A DNA stretch of 32,127 bases, from NCBI GenBank assembly GCA_019745775.1, contig JAIESR010000117.1, forward strand, positions 1 to 32,127, written 5' to 3'. Positions 25,930 through 32,127 of this stretch are shown here, in pieces. How positions within the stretch are numbered: position 1 is the stretch's first letter; the number at the start of each line of letters is the position of its first letter. This DNA is from Xanthobacteraceae bacterium. Its GTDB lineage: Bacteria > Pseudomonadota > Alphaproteobacteria > Rhizobiales > Xanthobacteraceae. The notes below the pieces were generated by a model that was given only the letters and a program-made list of their open reading frames with translations, was not told where the DNA came from and made no database searches. The position numbers and the translations under genes were made by a program.

Positions 25930-28791
25930 ATGGATGCGGTCGAACTCGCCCGACAAGCCGCTGCCCGACTGCATACGCAGGCGGTCGAAAAGGGGCACGA
26001 TCCCTGGAGGCCTTATGCGTTCGCAAAGGCCGAAGCGGAGCGCCGGGGCCTAGATGTCGAAGTTGCGGCAAAGGGCGCTGCCGTGCTCGACGGCGGGCGC
26101 GCGGTGTTCGTCGCCCGTGACGATCTCATCCTTCACGAAGATGCGGGCACACCATTCGAACGGGCATTTCTCGTCGCCCATGAAATCGGTCACGCCGAAC
26201 TCGGCGACGACGGCGACCCGACGCCGTCGCGTGAGATTGACCCCGCCCGACCGGCCGAAGCTTCGCCGGTCGGACTCGACCGGGTCGTCGATTATGGCCG
26301 TAAGCAGCGGCGGGAGGTCCAAATGGACCTCTTCGCGCGCGAGTTCTTGCTTCCGCGATCCGTCGCTCGGCGCCTTCATGTGGAGGAGGGGCTTTCCGCG
26401 ACGGCGATCGCCGAGCGCCTCGGGGCGCCGTTCGCCATGGTCGCTCAGCAGCTGTTCGACGCGCTGCTTCTGCCCGTGATCGAATTGCCGGCGGCGGAAG
26501 AGAACGCCGCCCGCGACCTCAATCCCGAACAGATCGTCGCCGCGGCGCATCGGGGCCGCGCCTATCTACTTGAGGCGGGGCCGGGGACCGGCAAGACGCA
26601 AACCTTGGCCGCCCGCATCGAAGGCCTTCTCGCCGACGTGGTCAATCCGCGGCGCATCCTCGTTCTCACCTTTTCCAATAAGGCCGCGCGCGAAATGGCC
26701 GAGCGCATCGCCGCCAAGAACAAGGATGCCGCCGTAGCAATGTGGATCGGCACCTTCCATGCGTTCGGCCTCGATCTCATCCGCCGCTTCCACCAGGAAC
26801 TCGGCTTGCCCAAAGATCCACGCTTGATGGACAGGACGGAAGCCGTCGACCGTTTGGAGGACGTGTTTCCGGGACTTGGTCTCGTCCACTACCAGAATCT
26901 TTCCGATCCGACGCAAATCATAGCTGACATGCTCGCGGCGATCTCGCGCGCCAAGGATGAGGTGGTTGACGCGAAGCGGTATGCCGAGCTCGCGGAGGAC
27001 ATGCGCGTAGCGGGCGCAGGAGAGGCAGCCGAACGCGCCGCGGAAGTCGCTCTGGTCTACGACCGCTACGAAAAGCTCAAGCACGAAGCACATTGCGTCG
27101 ATTTCGGCGATCTCGTTTCGCTGCCTGTGCGGCTTCTCGAAACCCACGAAGCCATCCGCGCGCACCTGCAAGCCGAGTACGACCATGTTCTGGTGGACGA
27201 GTATCAGGACGTAAACCGCAGCAGCGTGCGCCTCCTGGCGGCGTTGCGGCCAGACGGCCAGAACCTCTGGGCGGTCGGTGACGCCAAGCAGTCCATCTAT
27301 CGGTTTCGTGGCGCTTCCTCGTTCAACATGGCGCGCTTCGGAACAGACGATTTTCCGGGCGGAGAGCGCGGGCGCCTCACGCGAAACTATCGATCAGTTC
27401 CCGAGATCGTAGATGCGTTTTCCGCCTTTGCCGCCAAAATGAAAGCAGGCGGGGGTGGCGGGGGCCTCGTAGCGGAGCGTGGCCGGGGCGGGCATCCGCC
27501 GGAACATCGCGCCGTTGCAACGCCTGCCCAGCAAACCGTGGCGCTTGCGGACGCGATCGAGGAGATGCGCGCTGGCGGCGTGCGCTATCGCGATCAAGCC
27601 GTGCTGTGCACCGGCAACGAAAAGCTCTCCACGCTCGGCCACGAGCTGGAGCGCCTTGGCATTCCCGTGCTTTTCCTCGGAAGCCTCTTCGAGCGCGACG
27701 AGGTCAAAGATCTGCTAGCTTTTCTTTCGATCCTCGTCGACCGCCGCGCCATGGGGCTCACCCGCGTCGCCTGCAGCCCCGAATTCCCAATGTCCCTTGG
27801 TGACGTCGGCGCGGTTCTCGACCACCTGCGCGGCAATGAGACCACCCCGCTTGCCTGGCTGAATGCCATCGATCGTATCGCGGAGCTTTCGGCCGACGGC
27901 GCCGCAGCGCTTCGCCGCCTATCGACTGCGCTGGCCGGATTCGATGCCGGTGCGTCACCTTGGACGGTGCTCGCGACGTTGCTTCTCGATCGGACGCGGA
28001 TCGCAGCGCGGCTTTCGGTCTCGGCCGATGTCATCGACCGCGGGCGTTGCATCGCACTCTGGCAACTCCTGAATTTTGTGCGCGCCCAGCCATCGGGGCG
28101 CGGTCAGCCGGTCGTGCGTCTGCTCGACGGGGTGCGTCGGCTGGTCCGCCTCGGCGACGAACGTGATCTCCGGCAATTGCCCGCGGCTGCGCAAGGCATC
28201 GATGCCGTCCGGCTGATGACGATCCACGGGGCCAAGGGCCTGGAGTTTCCGGTCGTTCATCTGCCCGGCATGAACGCCGATACTTTACCGGGCAACCCAC
28301 GCGCGCCGGCGTGCCCGCCGCCTAACGGCCTCGTCGAGGGTGCCACCGGTAGCTCACTTGACGTAGTGCGCGTGGGGCAAGCCGAGGAGCAGGAATGCCT
28401 CTTCTACGTGGCGCAGTCCCGCGCGCGCGACCGCTTGTTCCTCTATTGCCCGACGCAAAAGTCCAACGGCACCAACCGCCCGGAATCCCCGTTTCTCGCC
28501 CGGATGGGGTCAGGGCTCGCGCGTAAATCGGTCACGCCGTCGCGACCGCTCCCGGAGGCGCCGGAAGACCGTGCGATCGCCTGGACCTACGAAGGCAAGC
28601 TCAGCTTCACCGGACCGCAGATGGCCCTTTACGAGTGCGTGCGAAGCGCACCGCCGTATCGCAGGCATTCGCGAGGCCCTGCGCCATGGTGTCGGGCTCT
28701 CGCGCCGCATACTCAAGATTGCTCTTCACTTCGACGACCGCGCCGGCAACCCGAACACGGCTATTGGCGAAATCGGAGATCGCACCAATGA
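25930..28791 (+). CDS. ImmA/IrrE metallopeptidase-UvrD helicase fusion, C-terminally truncated
   Basis: Residues 1-190 form an ImmA/IrrE (DUF955) domain with the zinc motif HEIGH at 84-88 and the downstream segment EVQMDLFAREFLLP carrying the likely third ligand. A superfamily 1 helicase follows: Walker A GPGTGKT at 217-223, TFSNKAAREM, GTFHAFGLDLI, motif II DEYQD at 423-427, GDAKQSIYRFRGA, LTRNYRS, LMTIHGAKGLEFPVV and YVAQSRARDRLFLY. Near residue 900 the text reaches FTGPQMALYE, where relatives continue into a Cys-containing RecB-type nuclease region. From about 28631 the frame instead runs antisense through jetA to a chance stop at 28791. The peptidase and motor are intact but the nuclease part is lost. 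The gene starts one base after the preceding stop. Confidence 0.85.
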   Translation: MDAVELARQAAARLHTQAVEKGHDPWRPYAFAKAEAERRGLDVEVAAKGAAVLDGGRAVFVARDDLILHEDAGTPFERAFLVAHEIGHAELGDDGDPTPSREIDPARPAEASPVGLDRVVDYGRKQRREVQMDLFAREFLLPRSVARRLHVEEGLSATAIAERLGAPFAMVAQQLFDALLLPVIELPAAEENAARDLNPEQIVAAAHRGRAYLLEAGPGTGKTQTLAARIEGLLADVVNPRRILVLTFSNKAAREMAERIAAKNKDAAVAMWIGTFHAFGLDLIRRFHQELGLPKDPRLMDRTEAVDRLEDVFPGLGLVHYQNLSDPTQIIADMLAAISRAKDEVVDAKRYAELAEDMRVAGAGEAAERAAEVALVYDRYEKLKHEAHCVDFGDLVSLPVRLLETHEAIRAHLQAEYDHVLVDEYQDVNRSSVRLLAALRPDGQNLWAVGDAKQSIYRFRGASSFNMARFGTDDFPGGERGRLTRNYRSVPEIVDAFSAFAAKMKAGGGGGGLVAERGRGGHPPEHRAVATPAQQTVALADAIEEMRAGGVRYRDQAVLCTGNEKLSTLGHELERLGIPVLFLGSLFERDEVKDLLAFLSILVDRRAMGLTRVACSPEFPMSLGDVGAVLDHLRGNETTPLAWLNAIDRIAELSADGAAALRRLSTALAGFDAGASPWTVLATLLLDRTRIAARLSVSADVIDRGRCIALWQLLNFVRAQPSGRGQPVVRLLDGVRRLVRLGDERDLRQLPAAAQGIDAVRLMTIHGAKGLEFPVVHLPGMNADTLPGNPRAPACPPPNGLVEGATGSSLDVVRVGQAEEQECLFYVAQSRARDRLFLYCPTQKSNGTNRPESPFLARMGSGLARKSVTPSRPLPEAPEDRAIAWTYEGKLSFTGPQMALYECVRSAPPYRRHSRGPAPWCRALAPHTQDCSSLRRPRRQPEHGYWRNRRSHQ

Positions 28792-29134
28792 CCATGAAGG
28801 CGTCGGGATGCATGTCGACGAGCACGTCCCACTTGTCCTGCTCCTCGACGAGCCACCCCGTGCTCTTGAGGCGATTGTAAGCGACATAGTGAGCGTGCGG
28901 ACTGGGTTCGGATTCGAGCCCATCTTCCTCCAGTTGGTCGGAGTTCGACACGCCGGCTTCCGCCAGGACGTTGGCAATATGTCGAAGGATTTCGTCTTTC
29001 GATGGGGTCTCGAGCACCCGCGCGGCAAAGACCCGCTCGTAGAGACGAAGGAGCAATCGGGCGTAGACGTGTTTCTTTGGACCGGCCAGCGGTTGAAAAA
29101 GCGTGTCCGGCAGATAGCCAAAGAGCTTCGTCAT
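28607..29134 (-). pseudogene. jetA: Wadjet subunit JetA (kleisin, MksF/MukF-like), N-terminal fragment
   Basis: The start is convincing: GGAGG four bases before ATG at 29134. The protein opens MTKLFGYLPDTLFQPLAGPK and continues through YARLLLRLYERVF, LKSTGWLVEEQDKWDVLVDM and SNLEYAAREPDTMAQGLANA, matching JetA of the Wadjet anti-plasmid system (JetABCD, an SMC-like condensin with a nuclease). Family members have roughly 450-500 residues; only about 167 are native here before the sequence passes at 28631-28640 into antisense helicase codons and stops at 28607. jetB, jetC and jetD are absent, so the system is dead. JetA is the winged-helix/kleisin part linking the SMC heads. Confidence 0.75.
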
Positions 29135-29315
29135 CGCCTCCGCCTGCAGGTAAAAGCGCGCGCGTAGCGTAATTCAAATGCCCGGTAGGGTAGACGCGGG
29201 GAAGCGCGAGAACAATAGGGGAACGCCCTTTGTCCCAGCAATCCCACGGTGATTGTTCTTTACCTTTGAATAGCCCTTTGGAGGCAAAAATAGAATACAA
29301 ACCAATCCAAATGGC

Positions 29316-29344
29316 TTGCCTGGGGCCAGGCGAATGAGTAATAT
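29316..29344 (+). promoter_or_regulatory. Candidate promoter with overlapping palindrome for the abiE operon
   Basis: TTGCCT (29316-29321) and TAATAT (29339-29344) are separated by 17 bases, a fair -35/-10 pair. A perfect palindrome GCCTGGGGCCAGGC (29318-29331) covers the -35 edge and spacer. AbiEi antitoxins are known to repress their own operon by binding inverted repeats, so this is a plausible operator, though it does not look like published AbiE operator sequences I can recall. Confidence 0.45.
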
Positions 29345-29379
29345 ATAAGTATTATTTGCCCTGAGAGGGTTACCCAGTC

Positions 29380-30249
29380 ATGGAATCTACTCTTCGGACG
29401 TTAGGACCAGCGGAAGCCCGCGTCGTTCTGTCCTTCCGGGAGCAAGGACGGGATGTCGTCGAGGCCAGCGACATTATTACCTTGCTCCATTCTGAGCAGA
29501 CGGGGCGCAAGGTGATCCGCAACTTGCTCCGCAAGGGCTGGCTGACCCGTCTCACAGGCGGACGATACATGCTGTTGCCGCCTGAGCGCGGCGCGGAGAG
29601 CATGGGTGAGAATAATCCGCTCGCGCTCGCTGCTGCCGTCGTTGAAAATTCCTATGTTGGATGGTGGTCCGCTGCTGCATTTCATGGTTTCACAACGCAG
29701 ATGCCGGCGACGGTCTTTGTTGCTGTCACCAAGCAAACTAAAGCGCGCACGGTCGAGGACACCGAAATCAGATTTGTGACGGTTCCTGCTCGCAAGTTTT
29801 TCGGTGCAAAGCGCTACACCGTCTATGGACGCAGTGTGAACCTCTCTGACCCCGAAAAGACCTTGGTCGACTGCATCGACCGGCCCGAGCTTGCCGGCGG
29901 GCCCGCTGAATTGACGCGCATCGCCCACGCCGCCATGGCGGAGGTCGACCATGGCAAGCTCGTCGACGTCGCAATTCAGATGAAATCCACCTCCTTGCTG
30001 CAACGCCTCGGCTTCCTGACGGATATTGTCGAAAGACCCCTGGATAATAAACTGCGCACGCGGCTGCGGGACGCGATCCCCAAAAGCACGCGCTCGACCT
30101 TCGGCAGGCAGGCGCGCAGGGACGGCGACATCGGCTATGTTGCTGCCTGGGGACTGTTCGTCCACGCGCGACGAAATGATCTGCTTTCCGAAGTCCCGCG
30201 CATCAGAAAGACGGATCAGACCCGTGCTGACGATCGAGCAAATCCGTAG
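29380..30249 (+). CDS. abiEi: Type IV toxin-antitoxin system AbiEi-family antitoxin
   Basis: The 289-residue product has an N-terminal winged-helix domain (AEARVVLSFREQGRDVVEA, IRNLLRKGWLTRLTGGRYML). It is followed by the AbiEi antitoxin core: ALAAAVVENSYVGWWSAAAF, TVEDTEIRFVTVPARKFFG and LSDPEKTLVDCIDRPELAGG. The family represses its own promoter and counteracts the AbiEii toxin without binding it directly. The ATG at 29380 lies 36 bases after the AT-rich -10 region, with GAGAGGG nearby. The toxin gene overlaps its 3' end by 26 bases. Confidence 0.9.
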   Translation: MESTLRTLGPAEARVVLSFREQGRDVVEASDIITLLHSEQTGRKVIRNLLRKGWLTRLTGGRYMLLPPERGAESMGENNPLALAAAVVENSYVGWWSAAAFHGFTTQMPATVFVAVTKQTKARTVEDTEIRFVTVPARKFFGAKRYTVYGRSVNLSDPEKTLVDCIDRPELAGGPAELTRIAHAAMAEVDHGKLVDVAIQMKSTSLLQRLGFLTDIVERPLDNKLRTRLRDAIPKSTRSTFGRQARRDGDIGYVAAWGLFVHARRNDLLSEVPRIRKTDQTRADDRANP

Positions 30250-31129
30250 AATCGCACAGCAATCAGGCGCGAGAGATATCAGTAAGGTCGAGACCGACAT
30301 CATTCTCACCTTCCTGCTTCAGCTCTTTCACGAGAAAGGGATCACGGCGCACATCGCCTTCAAAGGTGGCACAATGCTGCGCAAGATGATCTTTGGTCCG
30401 CGCGGACGCTATTCGACCGACCTTGACTTTACCCGCCGTACCGAGATCACCGACGAAGGCATCATGGAGCTCATGCTCGACGCGCTGAGTCAGCCCTATC
30501 ACGGTCTTTCTTTCCGGTTCGACCGGGACAAAGACTGGTATTTCACCGACAGGAGCTTGGCCGCGAACCCGGTGTGCGTCCATGCAGGCAACGATAAGGG
30601 CGTCAAGATCAAGCTCGAGGTCAGCCTGCGTGAAAAGCCGGTTCTCCCGGTCCGCACGCTGCCGCAGTTGGCCCAGGACTATTTCAAGCTGCTGCCGTTT
30701 AAGCCCGCGGACATACCATCCCTCGTTTATGAGGAGGTCGTCTCCGAGAAGGTGAGAGCGGCTTCACAGCGCTCAAAAATTCGCGACCTTCATGACCTAT
30801 CAGAGGCCGCCGGAAGGGACTGCAACCGTGACCTTCTGCGCTCCCTTGCCGTGATCAAGCTGTGGGAGAGCGATCAGGCTAATCTCGATTACCCAAAGTT
30901 CGTCGCCCAGGTTGAGAATGGAAAGGACTATGACCTCAACGACCTGACGAACCTGTTGCGCAAGGATCAGCGGCCCAACCTCCAAGATATGATCCGACGC
31001 GCCAAAGACGGCTTTCGCTTTCTTGATCAAGTGACCGACTTGGAGCGCAAGATCACGCAAGATGGCGGGCGACGCTGCAAGGACGAGGTCGAGCAGCTCA
31101 AGGCCGACGCGGTAAAGCACGCGGGGTAG
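30224..31129 (+). CDS. abiEii: AbiEii-family nucleotidyltransferase toxin
   Basis: Reading from a GTG at 30224, the product (301 residues) begins MLTIEQIRRIAQQSG, the typical AbiEii N-terminus. The nucleotidyltransferase signature is intact: AFKGGTMLRKM (Gly48, Gly49) followed by STDLDFTRR with Asp66 and Asp68. The later EEVVSEKVRAASQRSKIRDLHDL segment matches the conserved Lys and RD-x-HDL residues of the family. AbiEii-type enzymes arrest growth by nucleotide transfer; tRNA is the target known for relatives. The 26-base overlap with the antitoxin gene suggests coupled translation. An open frame extends 66 codons upstream but only within abiEi. Confidence 0.9.
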   Translation: MLTIEQIRRIAQQSGARDISKVETDIILTFLLQLFHEKGITAHIAFKGGTMLRKMIFGPRGRYSTDLDFTRRTEITDEGIMELMLDALSQPYHGLSFRFDRDKDWYFTDRSLAANPVCVHAGNDKGVKIKLEVSLREKPVLPVRTLPQLAQDYFKLLPFKPADIPSLVYEEVVSEKVRAASQRSKIRDLHDLSEAAGRDCNRDLLRSLAVIKLWESDQANLDYPKFVAQVENGKDYDLNDLTNLLRKDQRPNLQDMIRRAKDGFRFLDQVTDLERKITQDGGRRCKDEVEQLKADAVKHAG

Positions 31130-31157
31130 AGGTCTCAAGCAGGCACGGGGATGGTAC

Positions 31158-31271
31158 GTGACCGAAGACGTTGATGAGCTGAAAGCGAAGCGGATGTGCT
31201 TCGTTTGTGGTGGCGGACCAATATTTGACGTCGAGATCTCGCGCGCTTCTCCGAGATCACTCGGCGCGTGA
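31158..31271 (+). pseudogene. Short remnant resembling the N-terminus of a HEPN/RES-type protein
   Basis: A GTG at 31158 opens a 37-codon frame, with VDELKAKRMCFVCGG then FDVEISRASPRS. This resembles the start of proteins with a HEPN/RES N-terminal zinc-knuckle segment (LKARR-x-CFVC-x-G ... EIK-x), after which a second CxxC is expected. The frame ends before that point. The match is short, so this is tentative; it could also be a small unrelated peptide gene. Confidence 0.25.
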
Positions 31272-31359
31272 CGGTGTTTCGGACGAAAGCGTATCGCTCC
31301 AAGTCAATCTAGCGGGCATCGACGAGTATTCGCGCATCCCCCGTGTTGGAGAGGTTTGC

Positions 31360-31959
31360 ATGAGATGGGGAGATAATGCTCGCGACTTTGATACCGCCCT
31401 CGCGGTATGGCCGAACTATCGTCCGCTATTTGATAATTGGTTGATGCAGGAACTGGTGGAACAGGCTGATAAGGCTCCGATCTGGCGCGACCGCAGAGTG
31501 CAAACCGAGGATGGACACGTGCGCGGCGACGTCTATCCGGATCGCGCCGCCGCAAAGTCGGCGGCTGCCGCTCTCAATCAGACTCTCTACGACGCGCTTG
31601 CAACGCGGGAGATGGATCCCGTAAAGAAGCATTCGCTTCAGCTCAAAGTCGCGAAGAACCTGCAATCCAAAGAACGTCTTCAGGACGAAGAAGAGCTTAT
31701 GCTAGCCGAGGCACGGCGCCGGCATGCGAACGATCCGCGGCCGGATCCGTCAGCAATCCTTCTCTCGACGGAATCGGAGCCCTTCCGCCTAGAATTGAGC
31801 GAACAACTTTCGGATATGCCTTATCTCGGGGTCGTGATGGTCGGGGAAGCCCGGCTGCGCCGGGCCTTCACCCTCCGGGCTTCCATCCCTGACGCGGACG
31901 GCGAGGCCTCTGCCGCGCATCGTTCAAGCTCGCGGCTGGCCCGCAGGCTGCCGACATAG
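31360..31959 (+). CDS. Hypothetical protein of unknown function
   Basis: GGAGAGG at 31348-31354 precedes the ATG at 31360, giving 199 residues; the frame is open to a GTG at 31207. I recognise no family. The first 145 residues are hydrophilic and mostly helical, with FDTALAVWPNYRPLFDNWLM and a charged helix VAKNLQSKERLQDEEELMLA. The last 40 codons or so run through a hairpin-rich stretch (31845-31884) that looks like the untranslated leader of the next gene, so the true C-terminus may have been lost and replaced by read-through. It may therefore be a damaged gene. Confidence 0.45.
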   Translation: MRWGDNARDFDTALAVWPNYRPLFDNWLMQELVEQADKAPIWRDRRVQTEDGHVRGDVYPDRAAAKSAAAALNQTLYDALATREMDPVKKHSLQLKVAKNLQSKERLQDEEELMLAEARRRHANDPRPDPSAILLSTESEPFRLELSEQLSDMPYLGVVMVGEARLRRAFTLRASIPDADGEASAAHRSSSRLARRLPT

Positions 31960-32025
31960 AGTGAGAGGGCGGACCGGCTTTCCGTGACGGGTTGAGGGCT
32001 GGGAGAGAGGCTCCCGGCGCCCGTC
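31845..32025 (+). promoter_or_regulatory. Structured leader of the DUF932 gene with alternative hairpins
   Basis: GGAAGCCCGG (31845-31854) pairs perfectly with CCGGGCTTCC (31875-31884), but CCCGG inside its left arm (31850-31854) can instead pair with CCGGG at 31860-31864. Closer to the gene a two-part stem forms: GACGGG (31986-31991) with CCCGTC (32020-32025), enclosing GCTGGGAG (31998-32005) with CTCCCGGC (32011-32018). I recall very similar leaders before DUF932 and other plasmid-type genes in rhizobial mobile elements. Function unknown. Confidence 0.5.
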
Positions 32026-32038
32026 ATGGAGACGACCC

Positions 32039-32127
32039 ATGACCCAAGTAAATATTTTGGACGCCGCTCGCGCTGAGCGCGGGGGCTACAGGGTGGATGT
32101 GAGCCGTGGTGAGCGGATCGGCCGCGT
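32039..32127 (+). CDS. DUF932-family plasmid/ICE protein, 5' end only
   Basis: The ATG at 32039 opens a frame that runs off the window: MTQVNILDAARAERGGYRVD and then VSRGERIGRV. GGYRVDVSRGERIGRVS is the start I associate with DUF932 (phage/plasmid-like, LGT_TIGR03299-type) proteins of rhizobial mobile elements. These are commonly about 400 residues long, and their role is unknown. GGAGAC at 32028-32033 provides the ribosome-binding site. Only 29 codons are visible, so the assignment rests on the N-terminus and the characteristic leader. Confidence 0.6.
   Translation, partial: MTQVNILDAARAERGGYRVDVSRGERIGR

Larger units (their letters stand above)
23640..32127. mobile_element. Left part of an island integrated in dusA (right end outside window)
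   Basis: From the dusA break onward the gene content changes from core metabolism to a sigma/HTH-like/ImmA-UvrD operon, a Wadjet jetA remnant, an AbiE toxin-antitoxin, a HEPN/RES-like remnant and a DUF932 gene typical of plasmids and ICEs. Several genes are truncated or frameshifted, and AT-rich patches occur near 23700, 24050 and 29290-29360. No integrase, relaxase or conjugation gene is visible in this part, so the type of element (ICE, mobilisable island, prophage-derived) is undecided. Confidence 0.7.

Noticed and set aside
28571-29167. 198-codon plus-strand frame continuing past the helicase
   Set aside because: It is antisense to the jetA fragment, which has a good start site and family similarity.

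Overview
GC-rich alphaproteobacterial DNA, most likely from the order Hyphomicrobiales (Bradyrhizobium, Rhodopseudomonas, Pseudolabrys or a relative). The reasons are the ccmI-ccmE-ccmF-ccmH (cycHJKL) order running into degP, an OmpR-type response regulator, a sensor kinase and glnE; several Bug-type substrate-binding proteins; a PleC-like kinase; and palindromic intergenic repeats of a kind I recall from these genomes. The taxon is an inference from layout and protein style; no rRNA or tRNA gene was seen.

Bases 1-11739 are a chromosomal core block on the + strand. It holds the cytochrome c maturation operon (3' part of ccmI, ccmE, ccmF, ccmH), interrupted by a DUF559 nuclease-like gene lying between inverted palindromic repeats. 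Then come the periplasmic protease degP, a response regulator/histidine kinase pair and the glutamine synthetase adenylyltransferase glnE. Bases 11740-23517 are mixed accessory and core: a degraded cupin-like fragment next to a palindromic repeat, three Bug-family periplasmic binding proteins (two in tandem), a small conserved-looking protein, a large PAS histidine kinase of PleC type, pepN, a glycosyltransferase-like gene and a cation diffusion facilitator.

At about base 23640 the chromosome changes character. The first codons of dusA (through the APMMDWT motif) are present and the gene then breaks off. dusA is a known insertion point for genomic islands, so bases 23640 to the window end are read as the left part of an integrated element whose other end lies outside. 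The element carries a frameshifted DnaQ-like exonuclease remnant and a tightly packed three-gene operon: a sigma-70-like regulator, a protein with a helix-turn-helix-like segment, and a UvrD-type helicase with an N-terminal ImmA/IrrE metallopeptidase domain. The helicase is cut off just before its expected C-terminal nuclease part. It is joined tail to tail with an antisense 5' fragment of jetA, the kleisin gene of the Wadjet anti-plasmid system.

Beyond this lie an intact AbiEi/AbiEii type IV toxin-antitoxin pair, a short remnant resembling the start of a HEPN/RES-type protein, an unknown ORF, a strongly structured leader and the start of a DUF932-type plasmid/ICE gene. The element looks like a defence-rich, partly decayed island. 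Its most interesting part is the sigma/HTH-like/ImmA-UvrD operon, which looks like a protease-controlled regulatory switch coupled to a DNA helicase.
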